From positions 2,784,501 to 2,848,500 of the forward strand of contig NZ_JACHNH010000001.1 of assembly GCF_014205335.1 (NCBI RefSeq): a DNA stretch of 64,000 nt, in the 5' to 3' direction. The position numbers were made by a program, and so were the translations under genes. Under the pieces are notes generated by a model. The model was not told the DNA's origin and searched no databases. It saw nothing but the letters and a program-made list of their open reading frames with translations. This document shows positions 16,373-24,066 of this stretch, in pieces (the stretch's first letter is position 1; every line of letters starts with the position of its first letter). Origin of the DNA: Amorphoplanes digitatis. Its GTDB lineage: Bacteria > Actinomycetota > Actinomycetes > Mycobacteriales > Micromonosporaceae.

Positions 16373-18840
16373 CCGGCCCGCCGCTGTCGCCGGGGCAGCT
16401 GGCCATCTGGTACGAGGAGCAGCTGCGGACCGGCTTCAGCAACACCGGCTACTTCGCCGCGACCATCGCGGGCGACCTCGCCGAGGAGGTCGTCGCCCGG
16501 GCCTGCCGGGCGATCGTCGGCCGGCACCCGGCGCTGCGCACGCTGGTGGCCGTCACCGGCGGCCGGCCGGCGCTGTCGCCGCGGCCGGCGGACGCCGGCA
16601 TCGCATACGAGATGGTGCCGCTGCCCTGCCCACCGGGCGGCGAACGGGCCGCGGTGCGCGCCTGGCGGGCCACGTCCGGCAAGCTGGCCTTCGACCTGAC
16701 CGCGGAGCCGCCGATCGCGTTCACGCTGCTGCGGCACGGGCCCGGCCGGCGGACCCTGCTCGTGGTGGTGCACCACATCTGCTTCGACGGCCGGTCGAAA
16801 TTCGTCTTCGCCCGGGAGTTCACCGGCGCCCTGCGCGCGCTGTCGGCCGGCCTGCCGTTCGATCCGCCGCCGGTGCCGTCCCCGTCCTGGCCCGGCGAGT
16901 CCGCGGAGCTGATCGGCGAGGCGGCCGGCTACTGGGCCGGCATCGTGCCGGACTGCCCGCCGCTCGTGCTGCCACTCGCCGAGCACCCGTCCGGCGCGGC
17001 GCCCTCGGCCGCGGCGTCGCTGGGCGCGGCGCCCTCGGCCGCGGCGTCGCTGCGCGCGGCGCCCTCGGCCCCGGCTTGCCTGCGCGCGGCGCCGGAGTTC
17101 ACGGTCGGCGCCGAGCAGCGGCGGCGTCTCGCCGGGCTCGCCGCCGACGGCGGGACCACGTTGTTCGGCGGCCTGCTCGCGGTGCTGGCCGCCCAGTTGC
17201 ACGCCTACGGCAACGAGCGCGCGGTGCTCAGCGTGCCGGTCGACGTGAGCACCGCCGGGACGCGGGACCTGATCGGCCCGGCAGTCAACGTCGTGCCGGT
17301 GGCGCTCGACCTGCCGCGGGCCGCCACGTTCCGGTCGCTGCTCGCCGCGTCGGCCGCCGCGGGCGCGACCATCAAACGGTACCGGCGGGTGCCGTTCCGC
17401 GAGCTCGCCGCCGGCCGGCCCTGGTCGGCCGGCGCGCGGGCACTCTTCGCCCAACTCTCGCTGTCCTGGCTCCGGCTGCCGGCCGAGCTGCCCGAGGTGC
17501 CCGGCCTCGATGTCGCCTGGGACTTCGTCGCCCCCAACACCGCGCCGACCTTCGCGTGTGCGATCCAGGCCCGCGACGCGGGCGACCACCTGGTCCTGCG
17601 GTTCGACCACGCGGGCGCGTCGCTGGACTCCGCCGCGGCGGACGAGATGGCCGCCCTGTTCCGGGAGACCACCGCGGCCGTGCTCGCCGCCCCGGACCGG
17701 CCACTGTCCGGCCCGGACCGTCCGCCCAGCGCGAGGCCGCCGGACCGTCCGCCCAGCGCGAGGCCGCCGGACCGGCCGTTGTCCGGCCCGGACCGTCCGC
17801 CCAGCGCGAAGCCGCCGGACGAGCCGATGTCCGGGCCGGACCGGCGGCGCCGCCGGGCGACCCGCGTGGCGACGACGCCGTGGCGCGGGTGCCCGGACGG
17901 CCCGGAGATCGACCCGCGGGTCGCGGCGGTGGCCGGGCCGTGCGGCACGCTCACCTACGGCGAACTGTCGGGCTTCACCGTCGAGGGCGAGGTCGATCTG
18001 CCCGGGCTGGCCCGTGCGCTCGGCCTGAGCCCCGCGCCCGGCGCCTGCGACGTGCCGGCCGCCGTCCTGCGCTGGCAGGCGGCGATGCTCGCGCCGGTGC
18101 GGACCCTGGCCGACCCCGGCTCGCCCGGATTCTGGCGCGCGGCCCTGCTCACCTGGGCGGCCGGCGGGACGCTCCAGCTACCGCCGGGCGTCCGGGGTGT
18201 CACCACCGTCGTCGCGCCCTACCGGTTCGCGCGGCGCCTGCTGGCCACCGGCCCGCCGACCGCGCTGCGGGACGTCGTCGTGCCGGTCGACGAGCTGCTG
18301 CCCGCGGCCGAGCTGGGCGCGCTGGTCCGCGCCGGGGTGCGCCTGCACGCCGAATACGCACCCGGCACCGGCGGTACCGTCGCCATGGGCGAGATCACCG
18401 CGGCGGAGCTCACGGGCCACCTCGCCCCGGCGCTGACCCGGTTCGCGCCGGGCGCGGCCGTCGAGATCCGCGGCCCGAACGGGCGCCGGCTGCCGCGCTG
18501 CGTACCGGGGGAGATCGTGGTCGCCGACAGGCCGGCGACCGGAGACCTCGGCTGGGTCGACCGCGCGGGCTCGCTGCGGCCGCGCGGACCGCTGCGCGGC
18601 GTGCTGCGCCGGGCGGGCCGGGCCCTGAACGCCCTGGACGTCGAGCGGCGCCTGGCGAGCCACCCGGCGGTCGCCGACGTGGTGGTCACCGTCGGCGCCG
18701 GGGAACCGGTCGCGTACGTCGTGCCGCGCTCTCCCGGGCTGGACGCCGGGCGGCTGCGGCGTCACCTGCGCGGATTCCCGGCCGCCGGCGAGCTGCGACT
18801 CGCCCGGATCGAGCTGGTCGCCGCGCTGCCCGCCGGCTGA
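16369..18840 (+). CDS. Condensation domain fused to a degenerate adenylation-like domain
   Basis: The 823-residue protein starts with a condensation domain carrying an intact HHICFDG at 135-141. After a repetitive Pro-rich linker comes a remnant of an A domain: LTYGEL resembles A2, TGDLGWVD resembles A7, and RAGRALNALDVERRLASHP resembles A8. There is no A3 phosphate loop. The chain ends at AALPAG, exactly where A10 with its catalytic Lys would begin. The second half is therefore probably not an adenylating enzyme and may be a docking or structural part, while the C domain may still form the bond joining the acyl group to valine. GTG 16369 overlaps the N-oxygenase stop. Two in-frame tandem repeats interrupt it. 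Confidence 0.85.
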   Translation: MTGPPLSPGQLAIWYEEQLRTGFSNTGYFAATIAGDLAEEVVARACRAIVGRHPALRTLVAVTGGRPALSPRPADAGIAYEMVPLPCPPGGERAAVRAWRATSGKLAFDLTAEPPIAFTLLRHGPGRRTLLVVVHHICFDGRSKFVFAREFTGALRALSAGLPFDPPPVPSPSWPGESAELIGEAAGYWAGIVPDCPPLVLPLAEHPSGAAPSAAASLGAAPSAAASLRAAPSAPACLRAAPEFTVGAEQRRRLAGLAADGGTTLFGGLLAVLAAQLHAYGNERAVLSVPVDVSTAGTRDLIGPAVNVVPVALDLPRAATFRSLLAASAAAGATIKRYRRVPFRELAAGRPWSAGARALFAQLSLSWLRLPAELPEVPGLDVAWDFVAPNTAPTFACAIQARDAGDHLVLRFDHAGASLDSAAADEMAALFRETTAAVLAAPDRPLSGPDRPPSARPPDRPPSARPPDRPLSGPDRPPSAKPPDEPMSGPDRRRRRATRVATTPWRGCPDGPEIDPRVAAVAGPCGTLTYGELSGFTVEGEVDLPGLARALGLSPAPGACDVPAAVLRWQAAMLAPVRTLADPGSPGFWRAALLTWAAGGTLQLPPGVRGVTTVVAPYRFARRLLATGPPTALRDVVVPVDELLPAAELGALVRAGVRLHAEYAPGTGGTVAMGEITAAELTGHLAPALTRFAPGAAVEIRGPNGRRLPRCVPGEIVVADRPATGDLGWVDRAGSLRPRGPLRGVLRRAGRALNALDVERRLASHPAVADVVVTVGAGEPVAYVVPRSPGLDAGRLRRHLRGFPAAGELRLARIELVAALPAG
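16993..17097 (+). repeat. 30-bp in-frame tandem repeat inside the C domain
   Basis: Units at 16993-17022 and 17023-17052 are identical, 17053-17082 is diverged, and a partial unit follows. They encode GAAPSAAASL, GAAPSAAASL, RAAPSAPACL, RAAPE. This Ala/Pro/Ser insert falls between the two halves of the condensation domain, before EFTVGAEQRRR. It looks like a slippage-expanded surface loop. Confidence 0.85.
17692..17844 (+). repeat. Pro-rich tandem repeat linker between C and A-like domains
   Basis: A compound repeat encodes alternating PDRPLSG, PDRPPSARP and similar units, ending PDEPMSGPDR. Units of 27 bp and 48 bp recur with few changes. It forms a flexible charged linker between the condensation domain and the degenerate adenylation-like part. 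Confidence 0.85.
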
Positions 18841-18849
18841 GGCCCGCCG

Positions 18850-20073
18850 TCAACCGGCGCGCCGCACCGCCGCGTCCGGCTCGGACAGCCCGCCCGCGGC
18901 GACGAACGCCCGCAGGTGCGACGGCACCCAGTACCGGTACGGGCCGGACCGGTCGACGAGCAGCAGCGAGGAGTCGACCAGGTCGGCGAGGATACCCATC
19001 GCCTCCACCGTGCCGAACTCGCCCTCGACCGCGACCGGCCCGGGCAGCCGGGCCAGCCGGTGCAGGACCGCGCGGTGCCGCTCGTCCAGCAGGTCCAGGC
19101 TCCAGCGCAGGCTCGCCGCGAGGGTCCGCTGGTGCGGCAGCCCCGCGAAGTCGTCCTGGCCGAGCAGCAGCACCGCCTGCCCGCCGGCGAGCAGCGTGGG
19201 CAGCGACACCATCCGCAGCCGGTGCGCCGCGAACTCGATGAGCCGGGGCAGCCCGTCGAGGTACCGGCACAGCTGGGCGACCCGCGCCGCCTCGCCGGAC
19301 AGGTCAAGGCTCGGGCAGCCGGCCCGGACCCGGTCGATGACCAGCTCGGCCGCCGCCGGCTCGGGCAGCGGCTCGATGTCCCAGATGCAGGCGTCGGGCA
19401 GCCGCGGCGGGCGCCGCGTGGTGATCACTATGTGCAGCTCGGCGTCCTCGCCGAGCAGCCGCTCCACCAGCCGCGTCGTGGCCTCCGGCAGGTGCTCGGC
19501 ATGGTCGAGGACCAGGAGCCGGTGCCGGCCGGTCGCCTCCGGGTCGGCGCCGAGCAGCTCGCCGACGGTGTTCGCCAGAAGCTCCATCGTGGAGTCCAGC
19601 GGGCGATCGCGCTCGGCCGGGATCCGGCCCAGCTCGGCGACGAACACGCCGTCCGGGAACCGGTGGCCCAGCTGCCCGGCCACCGCGAGCGCGATCCGCG
19701 ACTTGCCCACCCCGCCGGGGCCGGTGACCACCACCACGCGGTTGACGGCGACCCGGCTCGTCAGCTCCGCGGCGTCGGTGTCGCGCCCGATCAGCGAGGT
19801 GCGCGGCGGCCGGGCACCGCGCCAGACCAGCCCGCCGGACTCGGCGAGCCGGGTCCACTCGACGGCGACGCCCAGCGCCGGCCGGCCTGGCCCGGCACTC
19901 GGCTCCGGGCCGAGGGCGTTCAGGAGCATCTCGATCGAGCTGCGGCGCGGCGCCTGTATCTGGCCGCGTTCCAGGTTCCGGATGGTGCGCACGCTGATCC
20001 CGGAGAGCTCCGACAGCTCCTCCTGGGTGAGTCCACGCTGGAGGCGCAGGCGTAGCAACCGGTTGCTGATCAC
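18850..20073 (-). CDS. XRE-type HTH regulator with NB-ARC-like ATPase domain
   Basis: A 407-residue regulator. Residues from about 8 to 55 form a Cro/CI-type helix-turn-helix (LTQEELSELSGISVRTIRNLERG). An ATPase domain follows with Walker A VVVTGPGGVGKS and Walker B RLLVLDHAE, as in AfsR-like and other STAND regulators, but there is no BTAD domain and no TPR tail. GTG 20073 was chosen because GGGAAGG lies 8 nt upstream; GTG 20082 is possible. The frame can be read up to a TTG at 20193, but that stretch covers an operator palindrome and is probably not translated. It converges on the NRPS operon and is likely a pathway-specific regulator. Confidence 0.85.
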   Translation of the reverse strand: MISNRLLRLRLQRGLTQEELSELSGISVRTIRNLERGQIQAPRRSSIEMLLNALGPEPSAGPGRPALGVAVEWTRLAESGGLVWRGARPPRTSLIGRDTDAAELTSRVAVNRVVVVTGPGGVGKSRIALAVAGQLGHRFPDGVFVAELGRIPAERDRPLDSTMELLANTVGELLGADPEATGRHRLLVLDHAEHLPEATTRLVERLLGEDAELHIVITTRRPPRLPDACIWDIEPLPEPAAAELVIDRVRAGCPSLDLSGEAARVAQLCRYLDGLPRLIEFAAHRLRMVSLPTLLAGGQAVLLLGQDDFAGLPHQRTLAASLRWSLDLLDERHRAVLHRLARLPGPVAVEGEFGTVEAMGILADLVDSSLLLVDRSGPYRYWVPSHLRAFVAAGGLSEPDAAVRRAG

Positions 20074-20146
20074 CTCGACCACCTTCCCTTCGCCGCCTAC
20101 CTGACGCCATCGCCGGGTGTGGTGTCGAGATCGCGGGGCGATCCTC

Positions 20147-20160
20147 TGCGCAGTTGCGCA
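20147..20160. promoter_or_regulatory. Operator site 1, TGCRCANNTGYGCA type
   Basis: TGCGCAGTTGCGCA between the divergent XRE-ATPase and mini-LuxR genes. Its centre is 32 bp (about three helix turns) from site 2. Same core as the sites at 20179, 23042 and 23094. Confidence 0.6.
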
Positions 20161-20172
20161 CCGCCGGCGGAG

Positions 20173-20198
20173 GGCGGTTGCGCAAGTGTGCAACCGCC
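20173..20198. promoter_or_regulatory. Operator site 2, extended palindrome
   Basis: Core TGCGCAAGTGTGCA at 20179-20192, extended by GGCGGT on the left and ACCGCC on the right to a 26-bp near-perfect palindrome. It lies in the divergent XRE-ATPase/mini-LuxR promoter region. Confidence 0.65.
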
Positions 20199-20319
20199 GC
20201 CGGACAAGGTCTGGCGACGGAACCGGGCCCGTGGCTTACTGGTGCGGCAATGTGGGGCGAGCACAGACATCGAGACAGACGGGCAGGTCCAGCGTGCGCC
20301 GAGGCTACGGTGACCGCCG

Positions 20320-20550
20320 ATGGTGCTGACCCCGCGGGAGCAGAGCATCGTGACGCTGCTGGCGGCCGGCCTGAGCGAGGAGGCGGTGGCGGCCGAGCTG
20401 GGGCTCAGCCGCCGCACCGTCTCCTACACGCTGCGCGCCGTCATGGACCGCCTCGGCGTGGAGAACCGGTTCCAGCTCGCCCTTGTCCTCGGCGCCGCGT
20501 ACGCGATCGCGCCACCCACCAAGCCCCGAACCGAGGAGGAGGAATCGTGA
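20320..20550 (+). CDS. LuxR HTH-only mini-regulator (76 aa)
   Basis: The whole protein is one LuxR/GerE-type DNA-binding domain (LTPREQSIVTLLAAGLSEEAVAAELGLS) plus a short acidic tail. There is no receiver or sensor part. A stop codon lies just upstream in frame, so it is not a truncated reading of a longer gene. It is about 80% identical by eye over some 60 residues to the C-terminus of the 341-residue regulator encoded at 21971-22996, including an identical run of about 14 residues around MDRLGVENRFQLA. Both likely bind the same operator, and this one may compete with or co-activate alongside the larger one. The secreted-protein gene downstream overlaps its stop. Confidence 0.8.
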   Translation: MVLTPREQSIVTLLAAGLSEEAVAAELGLSRRTVSYTLRAVMDRLGVENRFQLALVLGAAYAIAPPTKPRTEEEES

Positions 20551-21116
20551 TGTGGTCCAAGGTGCGCAGTTCGATCGCTCTCGTGGCGGTCCTCGTGGTC
20601 GTGCTGGCTCCCGCGAGCGCCGCGCACGCGGATCCGCCGCCGGTGCCCTTCACCCTGGCGTCCTGCGCGACCAGCGACCGGCTGGCGCCGAGCACGACCA
20701 GGAACCAGTACTACATCCTGCTCGACGGGCAGGCCACCGCCTGCGCCCCGACCGCGGCGGACGGCGGGATCCGGTTCGCCGTCTACCCGGCGGGCGTGTC
20801 CGCCGGCACCGCGCCCGGCTACCTGGTACGGCTATTCGGCCCGGCGCCGGTCCGGGCGTACCGGGTGGCGGCGGTGCGCGCCGTCGCCGGCGAGTACGGG
20901 GTCTGCCTGCTGGCCGGCGAGAACGTGCGGGTGTCCTGCTATCAGGTCCGGGTCGTCGGATCGGGGATGACCGCATACTCCACCGTCCAGCCGCTTGCCG
21001 TCAGCGCGCCGCTGGTTAACAAGGACGTGGTCCTGGAGGCATACATCGGCGCCGACTACCCGATGGTCATGCAGTCCGACGGGGACACCACGAACGGCTG
21101 CGGTACCTGCTTCTGA
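20550..21116 (+). CDS. Secreted six-cysteine protein of unknown function
   Basis: This 188-residue protein has a Sec signal peptide (hydrophobic stretch SIALVAVLVVVLAPASAAHA, cleavage likely after AHA). The mature part has six cysteines (in ASCATS, TACAP, GVCLL, VSCYQ and NGCGTC), enough for three disulfides. No family is recognised. ATG 20550 has a strong AGGAGG ahead of it; GTG 20547 is in frame and equally close. The gene is coupled to the mini-LuxR gene through a TGATG overlap, so it is probably expressed with the cluster regulators. A role in the biosynthetic cluster is only inferred from position. Confidence 0.75.
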   Translation: MWSKVRSSIALVAVLVVVLAPASAAHADPPPVPFTLASCATSDRLAPSTTRNQYYILLDGQATACAPTAADGGIRFAVYPAGVSAGTAPGYLVRLFGPAPVRAYRVAAVRAVAGEYGVCLLAGENVRVSCYQVRVVGSGMTAYSTVQPLAVSAPLVNKDVVLEAYIGADYPMVMQSDGDTTNGCGTCF

Positions 21117-21121
21117 CCGTG

Positions 21122-21156
21122 GCCCACCGGCCGGACGTCACCGCCGGTCGGTGGGC
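21122..21156. terminator. Bidirectional hairpin between convergent genes
   Basis: Arms 21122-21134 and 21144-21156 pair at 12 of 13 positions (GCCCACCG with CGGTGGGC at the base) around a 9-nt loop. It lies between the ends of the secreted-protein gene and the thioesterase gene, overlapping the last codons of the latter. No U-run, as usual in this kind of genome. Confidence 0.6.
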
Positions 21157-21905
21157 AGCACGCCGGGAAGCAGGCCGCGGATCGCGGCGAGCATGGCGCC
21201 GGGGTCGGCGTGCGGGAACGAGTGGCCGCCCCGCATCGTGGTCACGCTGAACGCACCGGCCGCGCAGCGTCGCCAGTGTCCGAGCTGGTCCGGGGGCGTG
21301 ATGTCGTCGTCCAGCCCGCCGAAGACGTGCAGCGGGCAGCGCAGCGCCGGCGGGTCGGTGACCAGGTACGACTCGGCGTACCGCAGGTCGGCCCGGACGG
21401 CCTGGAGGATCGTCTCGAGGAAGCTCGGATAGTCCAGCAGCTCGGCCGGGAGCCCGCCGTTCGCGGTCAGCCATCCGCGCAGGGCCGGTTCGTCCTTGTC
21501 GGACATGGTGCGCAGCGAGGCGACGTGCGGCGCCCGCGAGCCGGAGACGACAAGGGCGAGGGGCGCCCGCAGGCCGTGCGCCTCGACCCGGCGCGCCACC
21601 TCGTACGCGAGCGACCCGCCGAGGCTGTGCCCGACCAGGACGTACGGCATCGACAGCTCCGGCCGCAGGCCCTGGAACAGGTCGTCGGCCAGCGTGGCCA
21701 CCTCGGGCGGCAACGGCTCGTCCTGCCGGGTGCCGCGGCCGGGCAGCTCGACCGGCGCCAGCTCGACGCCGGCGGGCAGGTGCCGCCGCCAGCCGGCGAA
21801 CGCGCCCGCCCCGGCGCCCGCCTGCGGCACGCAGATCAGCCGCAGCCCGGCGGGGCCGGCGCTGTGGCGGCCGACGATCCACGGATTCCGCGCACTCGTA
21901 TCCAT
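21138..21905 (-). CDS. Type II thioesterase
   Basis: A 255-residue alpha/beta-hydrolase of the external thioesterase family that clears wrongly primed carrier proteins in NRPS/PKS systems. The nucleophile elbow is GHSLGG (VLVGHSLGGSLAYEVARR), the catalytic His is in RGGHSFPH near the C-terminus, and GGLDDDITP fits the Asp region. N-terminal LICVPQAGAGAGAF is typical of the family. ATG 21905 is preceded by a weak ribosome site. It lies 65 nt downstream of the large LuxR regulator on the same strand, so the two may share a transcript. It marks the right-hand part of the biosynthetic cluster. Confidence 0.92.
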   Translation of the reverse strand: MDTSARNPWIVGRHSAGPAGLRLICVPQAGAGAGAFAGWRRHLPAGVELAPVELPGRGTRQDEPLPPEVATLADDLFQGLRPELSMPYVLVGHSLGGSLAYEVARRVEAHGLRAPLALVVSGSRAPHVASLRTMSDKDEPALRGWLTANGGLPAELLDYPSFLETILQAVRADLRYAESYLVTDPPALRCPLHVFGGLDDDITPPDQLGHWRRCAAGAFSVTTMRGGHSFPHADPGAMLAAIRGLLPGVLPTDRR

Positions 21906-21970
21906 GCCGGTCAGCGTGTCAGGGCCGGTGCCGCCGGTGCCAGGCAACGCGGCGGCAGCTAGCAGGCAAC

Positions 21971-22996
21971 TCAGGCCGGATCGACGGGAACCGCCGACGG
22001 GAGCGGCACCGCGCGTGCGGCGCCGAGCACCAGGGCGAGCTGGAAGCGGTTCTCCACGCCCAGGCGGTCCATCAGCGCGCGCACGGCGTAGACGACGGTG
22101 CGGCGGCTGAGGCCGAGATCGGCGGCCGCCGCCTCCTCGCTCAGGCCGGCGGCGAGCAATGCCACGATCTTCTGTTCGCGGGCGGTGAGCACGATCGGTG
22201 GTTCCTCCCGGCCGCGTGGGTCCTGAGCGGTGTTCCAGATCCGGTAGAAGAGCTGGGTGAGGTGGGCGATGGCGTCCGGGTCGTCGATCTCGACGGCACC
22301 CTCGTCGAACCTGACCGGGTCGACCGGGAACAGCGCGCTGCGGCGGTCGAACACCATGAGCTTGAGCGGCAGCGCCGCGGCCTGCCGGTGCTCGCCGCCG
22401 TTGACGAACGGCGGGTCCTGCCTGCCGTCGCGCGGTATCAGGCCCAGCGTGCGCAGCCGGACGCCGCGGGCAACCAGCGCCCGGTCGAGCGGGCTGGCGG
22501 CGGCGGCCGCGTCCGCGGTGATGACGTCCTCGGTGTTGATGGCGAGGTGCTCGTGCCGCTCGGCGGCCACCAGATCGGCGATCCGGGACCGGGCCGCGGC
22601 CCGGCTGGGCAACCGTTGCACGGTGACCGGGGGCAGGCTGTCCAGGTGCAGGCCGGCGACCACGGCCAGGTGCCGCCGGTGCTGGTCGCTGATCCGCACC
22701 GGTGCCCGCAGCCGGTGCATCCGGGACAGCACCAGGTCGGCGGCGACCGCGCTCCACCGGCCGTCGTCGCGCCGGGCCGGGTGCACCGCGCCGGCGCCGA
22801 CCAGTTCTTCGAGCGCGCGGTCGACCCGGGGCACCACCACGCCGAGCCTGCCGGCCAGCTGCTGCCGGGTGGCCGGACCGGCCAGCGCGAGGCTCCGGTA
22901 GATCAGGTCCGCGTGCGGGGACAGCCCCCAGCGGCCGAGCGCCGGCAGCACGGGCGCCCGCTGCCCCAACTCCATGGTTCGTTGCCCGTCCCGCAT
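21971..22996 (-). CDS. TrmB-like/LuxR-type transcriptional regulator
   Basis: A 341-residue regulator. Residues about 20-80 resemble a winged helix of the TrmB type (LIYRSLALAGPATRQQLAGRLGVVVPRVDRAL). The middle is an uncharacterised sensor region, and the C-terminus is a LuxR HTH (LTAREQKIVALLAAGLSEEAAAADLG) nearly the same as the mini-regulator at 20320. ATG 22996 is chosen because GGGAGGA lies 5 nt upstream. The frame extends further to 23098, but that stretch crosses an operator palindrome. Two operator copies lie 46-111 nt upstream of the start, so autoregulation is likely. Confidence 0.87.
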   Translation of the reverse strand: MRDGQRTMELGQRAPVLPALGRWGLSPHADLIYRSLALAGPATRQQLAGRLGVVVPRVDRALEELVGAGAVHPARRDDGRWSAVAADLVLSRMHRLRAPVRISDQHRRHLAVVAGLHLDSLPPVTVQRLPSRAAARSRIADLVAAERHEHLAINTEDVITADAAAAASPLDRALVARGVRLRTLGLIPRDGRQDPPFVNGGEHRQAAALPLKLMVFDRRSALFPVDPVRFDEGAVEIDDPDAIAHLTQLFYRIWNTAQDPRGREEPPIVLTAREQKIVALLAAGLSEEAAAADLGLSRRTVVYAVRALMDRLGVENRFQLALVLGAARAVPLPSAVPVDPA

Positions 22997-23041
22997 GGGT
23001 CCTCCCAGCAATGCCCGCGTAACCGGTCGCGGTGCGCTGGT

Positions 23042-23055
23042 TGCACACTTGCGCA
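23042..23055. promoter_or_regulatory. Operator site 3, TGCRCANNTGYGCA type
   Basis: TGCACACTTGCGCA upstream of the full-length LuxR regulator. Its centre is 52 bp (about five helix turns) from site 4. With flanking bases (GGTTGC on the left, GCAGCC on the right) it matches the reverse complement of site 2. Confidence 0.6.
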
Positions 23056-23086
23056 GCCGGACCCCCGGGGGCAAGGCGCACGCCGG

Positions 23087-23114
23087 CCGGCGTTGCACAT
23101 CTGCGCAACGCCGG
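23087..23114. promoter_or_regulatory. Operator site 4, extended palindrome
   Basis: Core TGCACATCTGCGCA at 23094-23107, extended by CCGGCGT and ACGCCGG to 28 bp. It lies between the LuxR regulator start and the end of the DUF3618 gene. Confidence 0.65.
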
Positions 23115-23134
23115 CCGTGTCGTCGCTACCGGGC

Positions 23135-23452
23135 TCAGCGGCGCAGGAAGCCGGGCAGCCAGCGGTTGCGCGCCGCCCGGGCCTTCGCCGCGCGACGGCG
23201 GCGGAGGAAAACGGCCACGGCACCGGCGGCGGTGAGCGCGCCCGCCACGCCCGCCGTCACCCGCGCGGGCCGGCCACGGACGGCCCGCGGCGCCCGCTCC
23301 CGAACCTGCGACAGGGCACCGCGGACGCGTTCCCGGGGATGCGCCCTGGCGGCGAGCGCGGTGACGGTGTCGCCGAGCCCGGCACGGTTCCGTTCGATCT
23401 CCGATCGGGTGTCGCCCGGCACAACACCGCTGGTGTAGTTGGTCGTCGTCAT
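23135..23452 (-). CDS. DUF3618-type small membrane protein
   Basis: The 105-residue protein has the N-terminal DUF3618 pattern (TRSEIERNRAGLGDTVTALAARAHPRERV) found in actinobacterial envelope proteins, then a single hydrophobic segment (VTAGVAGALTAAGAVAVFL) and a very basic tail (RRRRAAKARAARNRWLPGFLRR). GGAG occurs about 9 nt before ATG 23452. Function of the family is unknown; it is often linked to envelope stress and found near holin-like proteins, as in the second island at 37847-39530. It is outside the biosynthetic cluster. Confidence 0.8.
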   Translation of the reverse strand: MTTTNYTSGVVPGDTRSEIERNRAGLGDTVTALAARAHPRERVRGALSQVRERAPRAVRGRPARVTAGVAGALTAAGAVAVFLRRRRAAKARAARNRWLPGFLRR

Positions 23453-23567
23453 GTCTGTCTCCTCACGATCGAGTCGTATCCGCCTGCTTTGCCCGCACCG
23501 GGAACGTCGCTAACCTGACCCGGGCGTTCATTCACGCCATCGGGCCGGTCCCGCGCCGCGCGGCGGA

Positions 23568-23747
23568 CTATTCGGCGGTGGTGTCGTCGACCGTTGCCGA
23601 CCCCGCGCGCTGCTGGATCGACGTGATCGTGTCGAGCGCCGAGCCCTTGCGGGTGTATGACTCGCTGGTCGCGACGACCTGGCCGTTGCTGGCGACGAGG
23701 TTGAAGCGGAACTGCCCACTGGATGTCTTCTTCAGCACGAACTTCAT
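23568..23747 (-). CDS. YegP/DUF1508-family small protein
   Basis: This 59-residue protein matches a DUF1508 (YegP-like) repeat: KFVLKKTSSGQFRFNLVASNGQVVATSESY, with the Gly-Gln-Phe-Arg-Phe strand typical of the fold. Most family members carry one or two copies; this has one. GGAGG lies 7 nt before ATG 23747. Function is unknown. It diverges from the small stress-type genes that start at 23908. Confidence 0.82.
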   Translation of the reverse strand: MKFVLKKTSSGQFRFNLVASNGQVVATSESYTRKGSALDTITSIQQRAGSATVDDTTAE

Positions 23748-23907
23748 CGTTGTACCTCCGGGAACGAGGGGGTTGAGCCCATCGGGTTCAGGTTCCAGGT
23801 GCCCGGTCCGGAGCGCGGCAAACGAAACGCATCGGCCGGGATCGCTGTTTGGCGCCGGCATGCGCGGGAACAGGACAGGTGCGAACAAATCTGGAGGAGG
23901 ACCGGAA

Positions 23908-24066
23908 GTGTCCAGCAAGGCGGACATCGAAAGGCCGGTCCCGGACACCGGCGACCTGCAGCAGGGCACGGCCTGGTACGGCGCCCGCCGGGCGCCGCGC
24001 CGGCCCGTCGTGCCGGACGGGCCGTCGAACGGCGGCCGGCGACGGATTCACCGGAGGCAGTCATGA
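23908..24066 (+). CDS. Small hypothetical protein (52 aa)
   Basis: A short basic protein with no recognisable domain (contains GDLQQGTAWYGARRAPRRP). Support comes from a strong GGAGGAGG 7 nt before GTG 23908 and from the ATGA overlap with the next gene, which indicates translational coupling. The open frame extends upstream, but that part has no ribosome site. Confidence 0.6.
   Translation: MSSKADIERPVPDTGDLQQGTAWYGARRAPRRPVVPDGPSNGGRRRIHRRQS

Noticed and set aside
16993..17844. CRISPR-like or transposon origin of the repeats
   Set aside because: Units are head to tail, in frame and coding, with no spacers or terminal inverted repeats.
20074..20193. N-terminal extension of the XRE-ATPase regulator to a TTG at 20193
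   Set aside because: The extension covers two operator palindromes, has no ribosome site and encodes no conserved sequence.
22997..23098. N-terminal extension of the LuxR regulator
   Set aside because: GGGAGGA before ATG 22996 decides the start, and the extension crosses an operator.
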